A stretch of DNA of 53,788 bases from Amycolatopsis orientalis DSM 43388 (GTDB taxonomy: Bacteria > Actinomycetota > Actinomycetes > Mycobacteriales > Pseudonocardiaceae): positions 1 to 53,788 of the forward strand of contig NZ_ASXG01000138.1 of the NCBI RefSeq assembly GCF_000411975.1, in the 5' to 3' direction. The translations under genes and the position numbers were made by a program. Within the stretch, counting starts at the first letter, position 1; every line of letters starts with the position of its first letter. The notes below the pieces were generated by a model. The model had not been told where the DNA came from. It did no database searches and saw only the letters and a program-made list of their open reading frames with translations. Positions 31,086-40,070 of this stretch are shown piece by piece.

Positions 31086-31607
31086 ATGTCGGTTTCACAC
31101 ACCTTGCTCGCGTTGCTCGAGTCGGGTCCGAGACACGGGTACGACCTGAAACGGGCGTACGACGAGCAGTTCGGGCAGGACCGCCCGCTCGCGTACGGCC
31201 AGGTCTACTCGACGCTGTCGCGCTTGCTGCGCAACGGCATGGTCGAGGTCGCGGGGGTCGAGAGCGGCGAAGGGCCGGAACGGAAGCGCTACACGATCAC
31301 CGACGCCGGGATCACCGACGTCGAGCAATGGCTGAACACTCCGGAAAGCCCGGAGCCGTACCTGCAGAACACGCTGTACACGAAGGTGGTGCTGGCGCTG
31401 CTGTCCGGGCGCGACGCCACCGACGTGCTGGACGTCCAGCGCAGCGAGCACCTGAAGGTGATGCGCTCGCTCACCAAGCGGAAGTCCCAGGGCGACCTCG
31501 CCGATCAGCTGATCTGCGACCACGCGCTCTTCCATCTCGAGGCGGATCTGCGGTGGCTCGAGCTCACCGCCGCCCGGCTCGGCGAACTCGAGAAGGCGGT
31601 GCGCTGA
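31086..31607 (+). CDS. PadR-family transcriptional regulator (173 aa)
   Basis: The winged HTH is MSVSHTLLALLESGPRHGYDLKRAYDEQF with LAYGQVYSTLSRLLRNGMVEV and the wing KRYTITDAG (residues 1-80). A C-terminal Vir-like dimerisation region follows. ATG at 31086 has GGGAGGA about 8 bases upstream. Its stop overlaps the start of the ABC ATPase (ATGA). It most likely represses this exporter operon until an antibiotic or stress ligand binds. Confidence 0.92.
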   Translation: MSVSHTLLALLESGPRHGYDLKRAYDEQFGQDRPLAYGQVYSTLSRLLRNGMVEVAGVESGEGPERKRYTITDAGITDVEQWLNTPESPEPYLQNTLYTKVVLALLSGRDATDVLDVQRSEHLKVMRSLTKRKSQGDLADQLICDHALFHLEADLRWLELTAARLGELEKAVR

Positions 31608-32296
31608 TGACCAGGCCGGGGACTCCGCTGCTCGCGGGCAACGGGCTGCACAAAACGTTCGGCCGGACGCGGGCGCTCGACGGGGCGGCGCTGACCGTCT
31701 CGGCGGGGGAAGTGCTCGCGATCATGGGCGCGTCCGGTTCGGGGAAATCGACGCTGCTGCACTGTCTCGCCGGGATCGTCCGGCCGGACTCGGGGACCAT
31801 CCACTACGCCGGCCAGGACCTGGTCGCGATGGACGACAAGGGCCGGAGCGCGTTGCGGCGCACCGAATTCGGCTTCGTGTTCCAGTTCGGCCAGCTCGTT
31901 CCCGAGCTGACCTGCCTGGAGAACGTCGCGCTCCCGCTGCGGCTGACCGGGGCGAAGCGGAGGCCGGCCGAGGCCAAGGCGAAGGAATGGCTGGCCCGGC
32001 TGGAGGTCGACAACCTGGCGAAGCGGCGTCCGGGCGACGTCTCGGGCGGGCAGGCGCAGCGGGTCGCGGTGGCGCGGGCGCTGGTGACCGGGCCGAAGGT
32101 CGTTTTCGCCGACGAGCCGACCGGCGCGCTCGACTCGCTCAACGGCGAGAAGGTCATGCAGATGCTCACCCAGGCGGCGCGGGAAACGCACGCCGCGGTG
32201 GTGCTGGTGACCCACGAACCGCGGGTCGCGGCGTACTCCGACCGCGAGATCGTGGTGCGGGACGGGCGCACGGTCGACCGGGAGCTGGTCGCATGA
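31607..32296 (+). CDS. ABC transporter ATP-binding protein, MacB/LolD type (229 aa)
   Basis: Walker A GASGSGKST (residues about 44-52), Q-loop FQFGQLVPELT, signature VSGGQAQRVAVARAL, Walker B VVFADEPTGALD and the switch His in LVTHEP are all present. The sequence belongs to the MacB/LolD group that pairs with FtsX-type permeases. It overlaps both the upstream padR gene and the downstream permease by 4 bases, so all three are made together. Confidence 0.95.
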   Translation: MTRPGTPLLAGNGLHKTFGRTRALDGAALTVSAGEVLAIMGASGSGKSTLLHCLAGIVRPDSGTIHYAGQDLVAMDDKGRSALRRTEFGFVFQFGQLVPELTCLENVALPLRLTGAKRRPAEAKAKEWLARLEVDNLAKRRPGDVSGGQAQRVAVARALVTGPKVVFADEPTGALDSLNGEKVMQMLTQAARETHAAVVLVTHEPRVAAYSDREIVVRDGRTVDRELVA

Positions 32297-34590
32297 CGCG
32301 GGATCTGCTGCTGGGGCTCCGGCTGGCCGTCGGGGGCGGCCGGATGTCCGGCTCGGCGCTCCTGCGGCTCGCGATGACCGCGTTCGGGATCGCGCTCGCG
32401 GTCGCCGTGCTCCTGCCCGCCGCCTCGGTGAGCCACCTGGTGGACGCGCGGGCGGAGCGCGCGGCGGCGATCAAACAGGACACGACGCCGCGCGAGGGGA
32501 TCGCGCCGCTGGCGACCTACCGCTGGTACCCGTCGGTCGGCGAGGACTTCGTCCAGCTGACCGCGGTCGCGCCGACCGGGCCGAACTCGCCTGTGCCGCC
32601 GGGGCTTTCCCGGCTGCCCGCGCCGGGCGAGGTCGTCGTGTCGCCCGCGCTGGCGGAGAAGCTGAACTCGGCCGAGGGCGCGTCGCTCAAGGCGCGGCTG
32701 CCGGGCGCCGTGGTCGGCCAGATCGCCGAGCCGGGCGTGAGCGACGCGGCCGACCTCACGGCGTACTACGGGTCGACCGCCGCGGAGATCAAGGCCGAGG
32801 GGGAGAACGCCAGCAGCGTTTACGCCTACGGCAAGCCAGTGGAAGGGTTCGCGCTGTCGGCGATCATGTGGATGGTCGTCGCGCCGATCGCCGCGGTGCT
32901 GCTGCTGCCGTTGCTGATCTTCGTGACCACCGCGTCGCGGATGGGCGCGGCGCAACGGGAACGGCGGCTCGCCGCGCTGCGGCTGATCGGGGTGGACGCC
33001 CGGCAGATCAAGCGGGTCGCGGCGGCGGAATCGCTGGTCGGCGCGGTGATCGGGCTGGTGGCCGGCGGTGCGCTGTTCTCCGCGCTGCGTCCGTTCATCG
33101 GGGACTGGCTCCCGTTCGGCCTCCGGGTGTTCGCGGACGACTTCACGCCGTCATGGGTGTCGCTGCTGGTGATCGTGCTGCTCGTGCCCGGCCTGGCGGT
33201 CGGCTCGGCGCTGTTCGGCCTGCGCCGCACGATCGTCGAACCGCTCGGCGTGGTCCGGCAGGGCAAACCGGTGCGGCGGCGGATGTGGTGGCGCTGGACG
33301 ATCACCGCGATCGGCGTAGTGTTCCTGCTCGGCACGCTCGTCGTCTCGCCGGGTTCGGGGGACCAGGCCGCCGCGCTGGCGCTCACGGTGGGAAGCGTGT
33401 TCCTGCTGATGGGCGTCGCGGCGCTGCTGCCGTGGCTGGTGGAGCGGATCGTGGAACGGCTGCGGGGCGGTCCGCCGTCCTGGCAGCTCGCGGTGCGCCG
33501 GCTGCAGCTCGACAGCGGCACCGCCAGCCGGGTGGTGTCCGGGCTGGTCGTCGTGCTGGCCGGGACGATCCTGATCCAGGGCGTGCTGACGTCGATGACC
33601 AACCGCACCTCCCGGTCCTACGAGACGCCGGCCGGGGTCGCGGCCGCGCCGGTGCGGGTGGACACCACGAGCTCGCACGAGGCCGAGGTCCGGCAGCGGC
33701 TGTCCGGCGCGGCCGGGGTGACCGGCGTGCACAGCGCCCAATCCCTGCAGCTCAGCGCTGGCGAACGGGACATCTACGGCACGGTCGGGGACTGCGTGGC
33801 GCTGAAGACGGAGGCGAACATCGGCGACTGCGCCGACGGCGACGTCTTCTACGTGACGGGCTCGTCGGCGCAGGCCGTGCCGAAGGGCGAGTACCAGCTG
33901 TCCGGCTACCGCAACGGCAAGACGGTTCAAGGTCCTAAGTGGACAGTTCCGGACCGTGTCCGGGTCGTGCCGTCGAGCAACACCGCGAAGGCCGCGGCCA
34001 GCATCCTGCTTGTCACGCCCAGCGCGCTCGGCGACGTCAAGCCGCCGATCGAGCGGACGCAGCTGCTGGTGGAAGGCCCCGGAAGCGTCGACGAGCTGGT
34101 CGACCGGGTCGCGACCGTGCTGCGCCCGCTGGCGTGGAAGGCCGAGGTCGGCAAGACGGACTACCTGTCCGACTACGCCGGCCGCGACGACCGGATGGTG
34201 GCGAGCTTCCGCGCGGTGCTGCTGACTGCGTCGCTGTTCGTGCTGGCGGTGGCCGCGATGAGCCTGCTGATGCTGTCGATCGAGCAGATCAGCGAACGCC
34301 GCCGCCCGCTCGCGGCGCTGTCCGCGGCGGGCGTGCCGATCGGCGTGCTGGCCAGGGGATCCCTGTGGCAGACCGCGGTTCCAGTGCTCGTCGGGGTGGT
34401 GCTGGCGGTCGGCGCCGGGCTCGGCCTGACCGCGCCGATCCTGCGGCTGGCCAAACTGCCGATGATGGTGGACGGCGGGGTGCTGGCCGGACTCGCCGGG
34501 GCCGCGGTGGCCGCGGTGCTGCTGGTGACGGCCTTGACGCTCCCGCTGCTGCGCCAGGTGACGAGGCTGGACACACTGCGCTCGGAGTGA
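32293..34590 (+). CDS. FtsX-like ABC transporter permease (765 aa)
   Basis: The layout is that of duplicated FtsX permeases: helix 1 near residues 22-45, an extracellular domain to about 190, three helices (AIMWMVVAPIAAVLLLPLL onward), a central helix pair, a second extracellular domain with conserved cysteines (GDCVALK, IGDCADGD), and a final set of helices ending at residue about 755. With the ATPase it forms an exporter or mechanotransmission complex for a lipid, peptide or antibiotic. The substrate cannot be told from sequence. Confidence 0.9.
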   Translation: MTRDLLLGLRLAVGGGRMSGSALLRLAMTAFGIALAVAVLLPAASVSHLVDARAERAAAIKQDTTPREGIAPLATYRWYPSVGEDFVQLTAVAPTGPNSPVPPGLSRLPAPGEVVVSPALAEKLNSAEGASLKARLPGAVVGQIAEPGVSDAADLTAYYGSTAAEIKAEGENASSVYAYGKPVEGFALSAIMWMVVAPIAAVLLLPLLIFVTTASRMGAAQRERRLAALRLIGVDARQIKRVAAAESLVGAVIGLVAGGALFSALRPFIGDWLPFGLRVFADDFTPSWVSLLVIVLLVPGLAVGSALFGLRRTIVEPLGVVRQGKPVRRRMWWRWTITAIGVVFLLGTLVVSPGSGDQAAALALTVGSVFLLMGVAALLPWLVERIVERLRGGPPSWQLAVRRLQLDSGTASRVVSGLVVVLAGTILIQGVLTSMTNRTSRSYETPAGVAAAPVRVDTTSSHEAEVRQRLSGAAGVTGVHSAQSLQLSAGERDIYGTVGDCVALKTEANIGDCADGDVFYVTGSSAQAVPKGEYQLSGYRNGKTVQGPKWTVPDRVRVVPSSNTAKAAASILLVTPSALGDVKPPIERTQLLVEGPGSVDELVDRVATVLRPLAWKAEVGKTDYLSDYAGRDDRMVASFRAVLLTASLFVLAVAAMSLLMLSIEQISERRRPLAALSAAGVPIGVLARGSLWQTAVPVLVGVVLAVGAGLGLTAPILRLAKLPMMVDGGVLAGLAGAAVAAVLLVTALTLPLLRQVTRLDTLRSE

Positions 34591-34604
34591 GCCGGGGGTG
34601 GTCC

Positions 34605-34651
34605 GTGAAGGGCTCCTTGAGGGAATCAGATTCCCTCAAGGAGCCCTTCAC
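34605..34651. terminator. Perfect 21-bp hairpin between convergent genes
   Basis: GTGAAGGGCTCCTTGAGGGAA (34605-34625; written here as GTGAAGGGCTCCTTGAGGGA plus A) pairs perfectly with 34631-34651 across a 5-base loop. No long T-run follows. It lies between the FtsX permease and the saccharopine-dehydrogenase-like gene. A sister element is at 50728-50782. Confidence 0.8.
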
Positions 34652-34666
34652 GGCTTTCGAGGGGGG

Positions 34667-35740
34667 TTACGGATTCTTCTGTTGCACCAGGCCGAGTTCC
34701 GCGCACCCGTCGCGAAGCGCGTCCAGGCCGAACGCGTCGACCGGACCCACCACGCCCGGGGTCGCCGGACCGTCGGTGCTCAACCGGATCGCGGCCCAAG
34801 CCAGCAGATCCCCGGTGAGCGTGTACGCGTTCGGCCCGGCAAGCCGCACCTCGACCCGCGAATCGGCGACTGCCACGACCTCCGCCCCGGTTTTCGCGCG
34901 GGCGGCCGCGTCCGGTCCGCCGGGCGGACCCACCATCGGCCCGCTCAGCGCGTGCACCACCGGTCCGGCCACCGCGGCCAGCGCGGACACCACGGGCATC
35001 GCCCGGCTCAAGGCGGGGAACCAGCCATTGTAGACAGTCACTTCGTCGAGCGACGGGAAGTTTCCCGGCAGGAAAAGCACTTCGGTTCCGGACACCAGGA
35101 AAGCCGGTTTGGACCGGCCTCGAACGGGGAACGAGCGAACCCGGCTCCCGGTCCGCTCCTCGATCAGCCGCCGTCCCCGCCAGCGCAGCGAAGGCAAGGT
35201 CAGCCCGTCCCGCATGGTCGCCCGGGTGCCTTGGCTCAGCCCCCGGGCGAACGGCCCGGTGGCGAAGTACCCGATCTCCAGCGAGCGCACCGCGTCCCCG
35301 GCCTCCCGCGCGGCCAGGGCGCCGGCGAGAATTCCGGGAACGTAGTCGTAGCCGAACGCCGGGACCATCGCCGCACCGGTTTCGACGGCTCGCTCGTGGT
35401 GCCGCTCCCGCACCGTGCGGACGAAACCGACCTCGCCGGTCGAATCCAGATAGTGCGCCCCGGAATCGGCGGCGGCCCGCGCGGCGGCGTGCCCGATCCG
35501 GTCGAACGGGCCGACGGTGGCGATCAGCACGTCGCCGGGCCCGGCCAGCGAGCGAAGACTCGCCGGATCGCCGACATCGGCGACCGCGGTCTCCAGGCCG
35601 CCGTGGTTCGCCGCCAAGGAATCCAGCGCGGACCGGCTGCGTCCGGCCAGAACCGGCCGCACCCCGCGCCGCACCAGCGACTCCAGGACCAGGCCGCCGG
35701 TGTAGCCGGTCGCCCCGAAGACCACGATCCGCCCGGTCAT
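34667..35740 (-). CDS. Saccharopine dehydrogenase-like NAD(P)-binding protein (357 aa)
   Basis: The N-terminus IVVFGATGYTGGLVLESLVRRG is the Rossmann motif of the saccharopine-dehydrogenase/trans-acting enoyl-reductase family. LIATVGPFDRIGHAAARAAADSGAHYLDSTGEV is the second conserved block. Such proteins act on varied substrates, including lipids. ATG at 35740 overlaps the stop of the hydrolase gene (ATGA). It is the last gene of a TetR-controlled three-gene operon. Confidence 0.85.
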   Translation of the reverse strand: MTGRIVVFGATGYTGGLVLESLVRRGVRPVLAGRSRSALDSLAANHGGLETAVADVGDPASLRSLAGPGDVLIATVGPFDRIGHAAARAAADSGAHYLDSTGEVGFVRTVRERHHERAVETGAAMVPAFGYDYVPGILAGALAAREAGDAVRSLEIGYFATGPFARGLSQGTRATMRDGLTLPSLRWRGRRLIEERTGSRVRSFPVRGRSKPAFLVSGTEVLFLPGNFPSLDEVTVYNGWFPALSRAMPVVSALAAVAGPVVHALSGPMVGPPGGPDAAARAKTGAEVVAVADSRVEVRLAGPNAYTLTGDLLAWAAIRLSTDGPATPGVVGPVDAFGLDALRDGCAELGLVQQKNP

Positions 35741-36618
35741 GCCGCCACCGGGACGTGCCGGCCGAGGAAGGCGATTTGGTCGGCGACCACTCGTTCGAAC
35801 GGATCTCCTCGGTAGATCGCGAAATGCCCGTCCGGGTAAGTCCGGATCTCGCCGCGCGGCGCGCGGGCGGCGTAGCGCAGCGTCGGTCCGGAAGGAGCGA
35901 CGGAATCCTTCTCGCAGACGGCGAACAACGCGGGCACCTCGATCCGTCCGGTCCGGCGGCCCGGCCGGTACCGCAGAATGTCGAACACGACCCGGGCCGC
36001 GACCTCGTTGCGGAAATCGCTGCCCGGCGGCACCAGCGCAAGATACCCCGGTTCGGCGTCCGGCGCGGTCATCAGCGCGGTGCCCCGCTCCGGACCGGCC
36101 GTGGCGATGAGATGCGGCGGCCGGCCGAGCCAGTGCCCGACCACGTCCCGGGCGGCCGCGGCGGTCGCCTTCGCCGAACTGGCCGGGTGCATGGCCAGCG
36201 CGGACGCGATGCCGTCGGTGAACGGGCACTGCGCGATCGCGGCGACGAGCCCGGCCGGACGGTCGGCCGCGGTCGCGAGGACGTGCCCGCCGCCGAAGGA
36301 CGTGCCCCAGGCGACGACCCGGTCGCCGTCGACCTGGGGGAGTGTGCGCGCGTAGGCGATCGCGGCGGCCCAATCAGCGAGCTGTTTCCGCGGGGACAGC
36401 AGATGGCGCGGAGTGCCTTCGCTGTCGCCGAAGTGCCGGTAGTCGAAGACGAGACACGCGTAACCAGCGGCGGTGAAACGTTCGGCGTACGCGGCGAGGC
36501 CCATTTCGCGGACCGCACCGAGGCCGTGCGCCATGACGATCACCGGCGGGTTTTCGTACGCGGGCAAGTACAGCGTCGCCGCGCACTGGTCGCCGTCGAC
36601 CGGGAAAGACACGTTCAC
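35737..36618 (-). CDS. Alpha/beta hydrolase (293 aa)
   Basis: The nucleophile elbow GTSFGG has S107. The acid is probably the Asp in CEKDSVAP and the histidine lies in YPDGHFAIY. VIVMAHGLGA carries the oxyanion-hole HG. GTG at 36618 overlaps the monooxygenase stop (GTGA). Following a possible Baeyer-Villiger-type monooxygenase, an esterase role on the resulting ester would be logical, but this is inference. Confidence 0.85.
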   Translation of the reverse strand: MNVSFPVDGDQCAATLYLPAYENPPVIVMAHGLGAVREMGLAAYAERFTAAGYACLVFDYRHFGDSEGTPRHLLSPRKQLADWAAAIAYARTLPQVDGDRVVAWGTSFGGGHVLATAADRPAGLVAAIAQCPFTDGIASALAMHPASSAKATAAAARDVVGHWLGRPPHLIATAGPERGTALMTAPDAEPGYLALVPPGSDFRNEVAARVVFDILRYRPGRRTGRIEVPALFAVCEKDSVAPSGPTLRYAARAPRGEIRTYPDGHFAIYRGDPFERVVADQIAFLGRHVPVAA

Positions 36619-37988
36619 GCGGGGAGCCCCTCTCGGGCGGCGGCGCTGGCGACCGGACGATCGGCGGGAGTGCGGCCCGCCGGGCGGCGCGCGCCGCGTC
36701 GCCGTTCGAGCCGGAGGTCGCGCATGTAGTCGTCGTAGTCGACTTGGATAGTGTGCCGCTTGGACGCGACATAACGCCGCGCGATCCGCCGCCGGTGCGT
36801 GTCGATTTCGCGCTCCATCTCGGCCGCGCCGGGCAAGTGGTAACGCCCTTGCAGATGGTCCGCGATCAGCAGTGCCTGCCGTTCCGCGATCGGCATGATC
36901 GCGCCGAGCGGCTGCACCAGCCCGACGAAATACAGTCCGGGCACGCCCGGGTGGAAAACCCGCCGGTACAACCGGATCTCGTTGTCGCCGGAGGGATCGA
37001 GGAAATCCCGGTCGAAGAACGGGAAACTGATCTTGTACCCGGTGCAGAACACCACCAGGTCCGCGGCGACCCGGCGGCCGTCGGCGAACACGACGTCGTC
37101 GCCGTCGAACCGGTCGATGTTCGGCACCGGCGTGATCGCCCCGTGCGCGAGCCGGTCGAGGATGCGGCTGGACATCGTCGGATGCGCCTGCGCGAACTTG
37201 TGGTCCGGCTCGGGCAGCCCGTAGCGCGTCATCGGCCCGGTCGCCGCCGCCATCAGCTTGCGCGCGACCGGCCAGCGCAGCGCCGAGGGCAGCCATTCCT
37301 TGCCGGCGATCTGGTCGTACGGCCTGCCCCAGACGTATTTCGGGATCACGTGCACCCCGCGCCGCGCGGAAAGATACGTTTCCGCGGCGTGATAGGAGGC
37401 GTCCACGGCGATGTCCATCGCGGAATTGCCCATGCCGACCACCACGACGCGGCGTCCGGCCAGTTGCTCTTCCTCGGTGTAGGAATGCGAATGCATGATC
37501 TCGCCGCGGAACCCTTCGGCGCCGGGGAACATCGGTTCCGGCATTCGCGGATCCCAATGGTGGCCGTTCGCGACGAGCACCGCGTCGTAGCGTTCAGTGT
37601 CCCCGGTGGACAGAGTGACGGCGAAGCTGCCGTCCGGTTCCGGCTTGACGTGCGCGACCCCGGTGCCGAACCGGATGCGGTCGCCGAATCCGAAATGGTC
37701 GACATACGCCGCGAAATAGTCGGCGATCTGGTCGTGCCGGGCGAAATCGGGCAGGTGCCGCGGCATCGGGAAGTCGCTGAACTCCATCCGCTGCCGCGAG
37801 GTGTTGATGTGCAGGGACCGATAGGCGGCGGAGACCCCGTTGCGGTTGCCCCACACCCAGTTCCCGCCGACCCGGTCGGACAGTTCGTAGCAGTCGACGT
37901 CGATGCCGCGTTCGGCGAGCACCTTGACGGCGGCGATCCCGGACGAGCCCGCGCCGACGACGCAGACTCGGAAGCTGTTCGCGGACAT
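36615..37988 (-). CDS. Flavin-containing monooxygenase (457 aa)
   Basis: The FAD motif VVGAGSSGIAAVKVL starts at about residue 10. The NADPH motif VVVVGMGNSAMDIAVD follows in the middle, preceded by the FMO-like fingerprint FRGEIMHSHSY. VFCTGYKISFPFF is the conserved end motif. The form is that of FMO and Baeyer-Villiger enzymes oxidising ketones, amines or sulfides. ATG at 37988 has AAGGAGGAG upstream. It is the first gene of the operon and faces two tandem TetR operators. Confidence 0.92.
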   Translation of the reverse strand: MSANSFRVCVVGAGSSGIAAVKVLAERGIDVDCYELSDRVGGNWVWGNRNGVSAAYRSLHINTSRQRMEFSDFPMPRHLPDFARHDQIADYFAAYVDHFGFGDRIRFGTGVAHVKPEPDGSFAVTLSTGDTERYDAVLVANGHHWDPRMPEPMFPGAEGFRGEIMHSHSYTEEEQLAGRRVVVVGMGNSAMDIAVDASYHAAETYLSARRGVHVIPKYVWGRPYDQIAGKEWLPSALRWPVARKLMAAATGPMTRYGLPEPDHKFAQAHPTMSSRILDRLAHGAITPVPNIDRFDGDDVVFADGRRVAADLVVFCTGYKISFPFFDRDFLDPSGDNEIRLYRRVFHPGVPGLYFVGLVQPLGAIMPIAERQALLIADHLQGRYHLPGAAEMEREIDTHRRRIARRYVASKRHTIQVDYDDYMRDLRLERRRGARRPAGRTPADRPVASAAAREGLPA

Positions 37989-38003
37989 GCGCACTCCTCC
38001 TTG

Positions 38004-38031
38004 TGACCAGTGGTCATATGACCAGTGGTCA
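38004..38031. promoter_or_regulatory. Tandem TetR operators (TGACCAGTGGTCA twice)
   Basis: The 13-base dyad TGACCAGTGGTCA occurs at 38004-38016 and again at 38019-38031, with centres 15 bases apart. They lie in the 90-base spacer between the divergent monooxygenase and tetR genes, so one repressor can control both sides, perhaps with two dimers bound. Confidence 0.85.
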
Positions 38032-38078
38032 TAGAGTACGATCGCAGGCAGGGGAGAGTCAAGAAGAGGAGGTCGGCG

Positions 38079-38720
38079 GTGCCGACGGGAACGTGGGAGC
38101 GGCTGCCGGAAAAGCGCCGGGCGGCGGTGCTGGCGGCGGCCGAGGCGGAGTTCGCGGCACGCGGTTTCAGCGGCGGCAGCCTCAACACGATCTGCCGCGA
38201 GGCCGGGGTGTCGAAGGGCAGCCTTTTCCAGTACTTCACCGACAAAGCCGACATGTACGTCCACCTGGCCGAGCTGGCGAGCGTGCGGATCCGGGCGGCC
38301 ATGGAGGCCGAGATCGCGAAGCTCCCGTGGGACACGGATTTCGCCGGTGCGCTCGACCGGCTGCTCGACGCGTGGGTGCGGTATTTCTACGACCATCCGC
38401 TCGAACGCGCGATGACCGCCGCGGCCAACCTCGAACCCGATCCGACCGCCCGCACGCCGGTGCGCGCGGCGGTCAACAGCCACTATCTGGCGGTGCTGCG
38501 GCCGCTGGTCGAGCGCGCGGTGGCGGCGGGGCAGCTGCGCCCGGACACCGATGTCGAGATCGTGTTGTCCTTGCTGCTGCTGGTCTTGCCGCACCTGGCG
38601 CTGGCCCCGCACGTCGCGGGGCTGGACCCGCTGCTCGGTCTGGTCGACGGCGACGCCGCGCACGCGGCGGCGACCGCGCGCCGGCTGACCGGTGCGTTGC
38701 TGGCGCCGTATCTCCAGTGA
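38079..38720 (+). CDS. TetR-family regulator (213 aa)
   Basis: The HTH is RAAVLAAAEAEFAARGFSGGSLNTICREAGVSKGSLFQYFTDKADMYVHL (residues about 13-62). The ligand domain contains a hydrophobic run VLSLLLLVLPHLALAPHV. GTG at 38079 has GAGGAGG 4-10 bases upstream. It probably represses the divergent monooxygenase operon and itself through the tandem dyads. Confidence 0.92.
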   Translation: MPTGTWERLPEKRRAAVLAAAEAEFAARGFSGGSLNTICREAGVSKGSLFQYFTDKADMYVHLAELASVRIRAAMEAEIAKLPWDTDFAGALDRLLDAWVRYFYDHPLERAMTAAANLEPDPTARTPVRAAVNSHYLAVLRPLVERAVAAGQLRPDTDVEIVLSLLLLVLPHLALAPHVAGLDPLLGLVDGDAAHAAATARRLTGALLAPYLQ

Positions 38721-38724
38721 GGGG

Positions 38725-39162
38725 TCAGTTCAGGACCCGCACCTCGTGCAGGTAAGCCGACAGCCGGATCCGCAATCCGCGCAAATCCCGCAACGCGAGC
38801 GGGAGGTGATAAGCCGGGCGGTACCCCACCGCGGTTCCGGGCTCGCCGCACGGCCCGGCGAAGTACACGAACCCGTCGTCGTGGTCGCGGCGGGCGGGGG
38901 ACCACGGCTGCTCCTGCCAGGCGCGTGCCGCCGCGTGGCAGGCGATCCAGTAGTTGGGCGCCTTCATCGTCTCGGCGATCGCGGCGGCGAAACCGGCGAC
39001 GTCGGTGTCGCTGACTCCCAGGCCGCGACCCGGCCACAGGCGCGGCAGCACCCGGTCCGCGGTGTGGTCCTCGAGCCACGGCGCGCACGCGAAGATCGCC
39101 TGCGCGCCGTCGACGGAGACCGACCAGCGTTGCATGGCCGCCGTGGGCGGGATTTCGTACAT
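38725..39162 (-). CDS. Hypothetical protein (145 aa)
   Basis: I do not recognise this protein. It begins MYEIPPTAAMQRWSVSVDG and contains WIACHAAARAWQEQPWSP and an aromatic-rich GFVYFAGPCGEP. No signal peptide or membrane helix is visible, so it is probably cytoplasmic. ATG at 39162 has AGGTGG nearby. It lies 49 bases after the iclR gene in the same direction and may be co-transcribed with it. Confidence 0.6.
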   Translation of the reverse strand: MYEIPPTAAMQRWSVSVDGAQAIFACAPWLEDHTADRVLPRLWPGRGLGVSDTDVAGFAAAIAETMKAPNYWIACHAAARAWQEQPWSPARRDHDDGFVYFAGPCGEPGTAVGYRPAYHLPLALRDLRGLRIRLSAYLHEVRVLN

Positions 39163-39211
39163 GGCGACCACCTGGTGCGGAGACGAAGGTTTGGCGAAGC
39201 ATAAATGAACT

Positions 39212-40012
39212 TCACCCCGGTCTGCCGAGGGCGGCGGAAATCCGGTCGGCGACAGAACGGGCGAACCGGCCGGCGGCCGGAAGGCGTCCGCCGAGGCGCG
39301 ATTTCGGGGCGGACACGTTGACTGCCGCGACAATGTCGCCCCGGAAGCCGTACACCGGCGCGGACACGCCGACCAAGCCCGGTTCGAACTCCTCGTCCAC
39401 GGTTTCGTAGCCGCGTTTCCGGATTGCCGCCAGCTTCTCGATCAGCTGGTCGAGCGGGATCGGCGGCGGCGCCTCGCCGGCGCCGGGGAGGTCGGGAAGC
39501 GGGTGCGCGGCGGCGCCGCCGAAGGTCCGCCACCACTGCCCGACGGTTTCCTCGTCCCATTCGCTCAATAACACCCGTCCGGGGGAGGTCGTGAACGGAT
39601 CGACGCCGACGCCTTCCCAGCCGAGCCCGCGAAAGGCGTGGGACGCGAGTTCGCTCCGGACGGTGAAGACCTGTCCGGCGCGCAGAACGCACAAATGCGT
39701 CGTTTCGTTCAACCGAGCCACGATCGTGCGGAGAAATGGCGCGGCGAGGTGCGCGAGATGCGTTTCGGTGGCGTGCGTGGCCAAGGCGAACAGCCGCCAG
39801 CCTGGCCGATAAGCGCGGGTGTGCTCGTCGCGCGACACCAGGCCGGCGTCGGCGAGGGTCGCGAGGGCGCGCGAGACCTGTGCCTTGTCCCGGCCGGAAA
39901 GTTCGGCGACGCGGGAGACACCGAGTCCGTCGCGCGCTTCCGGCAGCGCCAGGACTTCGAGCAGGTCGACGTCGCGGACCAGGCCCGAGCCGTAGGTGCG
40001 CTGGTTCGGCAT
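39212..40012 (-). CDS. IclR-family transcriptional regulator (266 aa)
   Basis: The winged HTH is LLEVLALPEARDGLGVSRVAELSGRDKAQVSRALATLADAGLVSRD (residues about 17-62). The effector domain contains LRAGQVFTVRSE and GYETVDEEFEPGLVGVSAPVYG, characteristic of IclR. ATG at 40012 lacks a Shine-Dalgarno and overlaps a dyad. It is divergent from the enolase-superfamily/iron-alcohol-dehydrogenase operon and likely controls it. The effector is probably an acid or sugar-derived metabolite. Confidence 0.9.
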   Translation of the reverse strand: MPNQRTYGSGLVRDVDLLEVLALPEARDGLGVSRVAELSGRDKAQVSRALATLADAGLVSRDEHTRAYRPGWRLFALATHATETHLAHLAAPFLRTIVARLNETTHLCVLRAGQVFTVRSELASHAFRGLGWEGVGVDPFTTSPGRVLLSEWDEETVGQWWRTFGGAAAHPLPDLPGAGEAPPPIPLDQLIEKLAAIRKRGYETVDEEFEPGLVGVSAPVYGFRGDIVAAVNVSAPKSRLGGRLPAAGRFARSVADRISAALGRPG

Positions 40013-40030
40013 GTTGAGGACTGTGCAACA
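40012..40030. promoter_or_regulatory. IclR operator candidate TGTTG-N9-CAACA
   Basis: A perfect 5-base dyad starts at the first base of the iclR coding sequence, in the 58-base spacer to the divergent enolase-superfamily gene. Confidence 0.45.
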
Positions 40031-40070
40031 ACGATTGGGCACCGGTCAAACCGCGGCTACCGTCCGGAGG

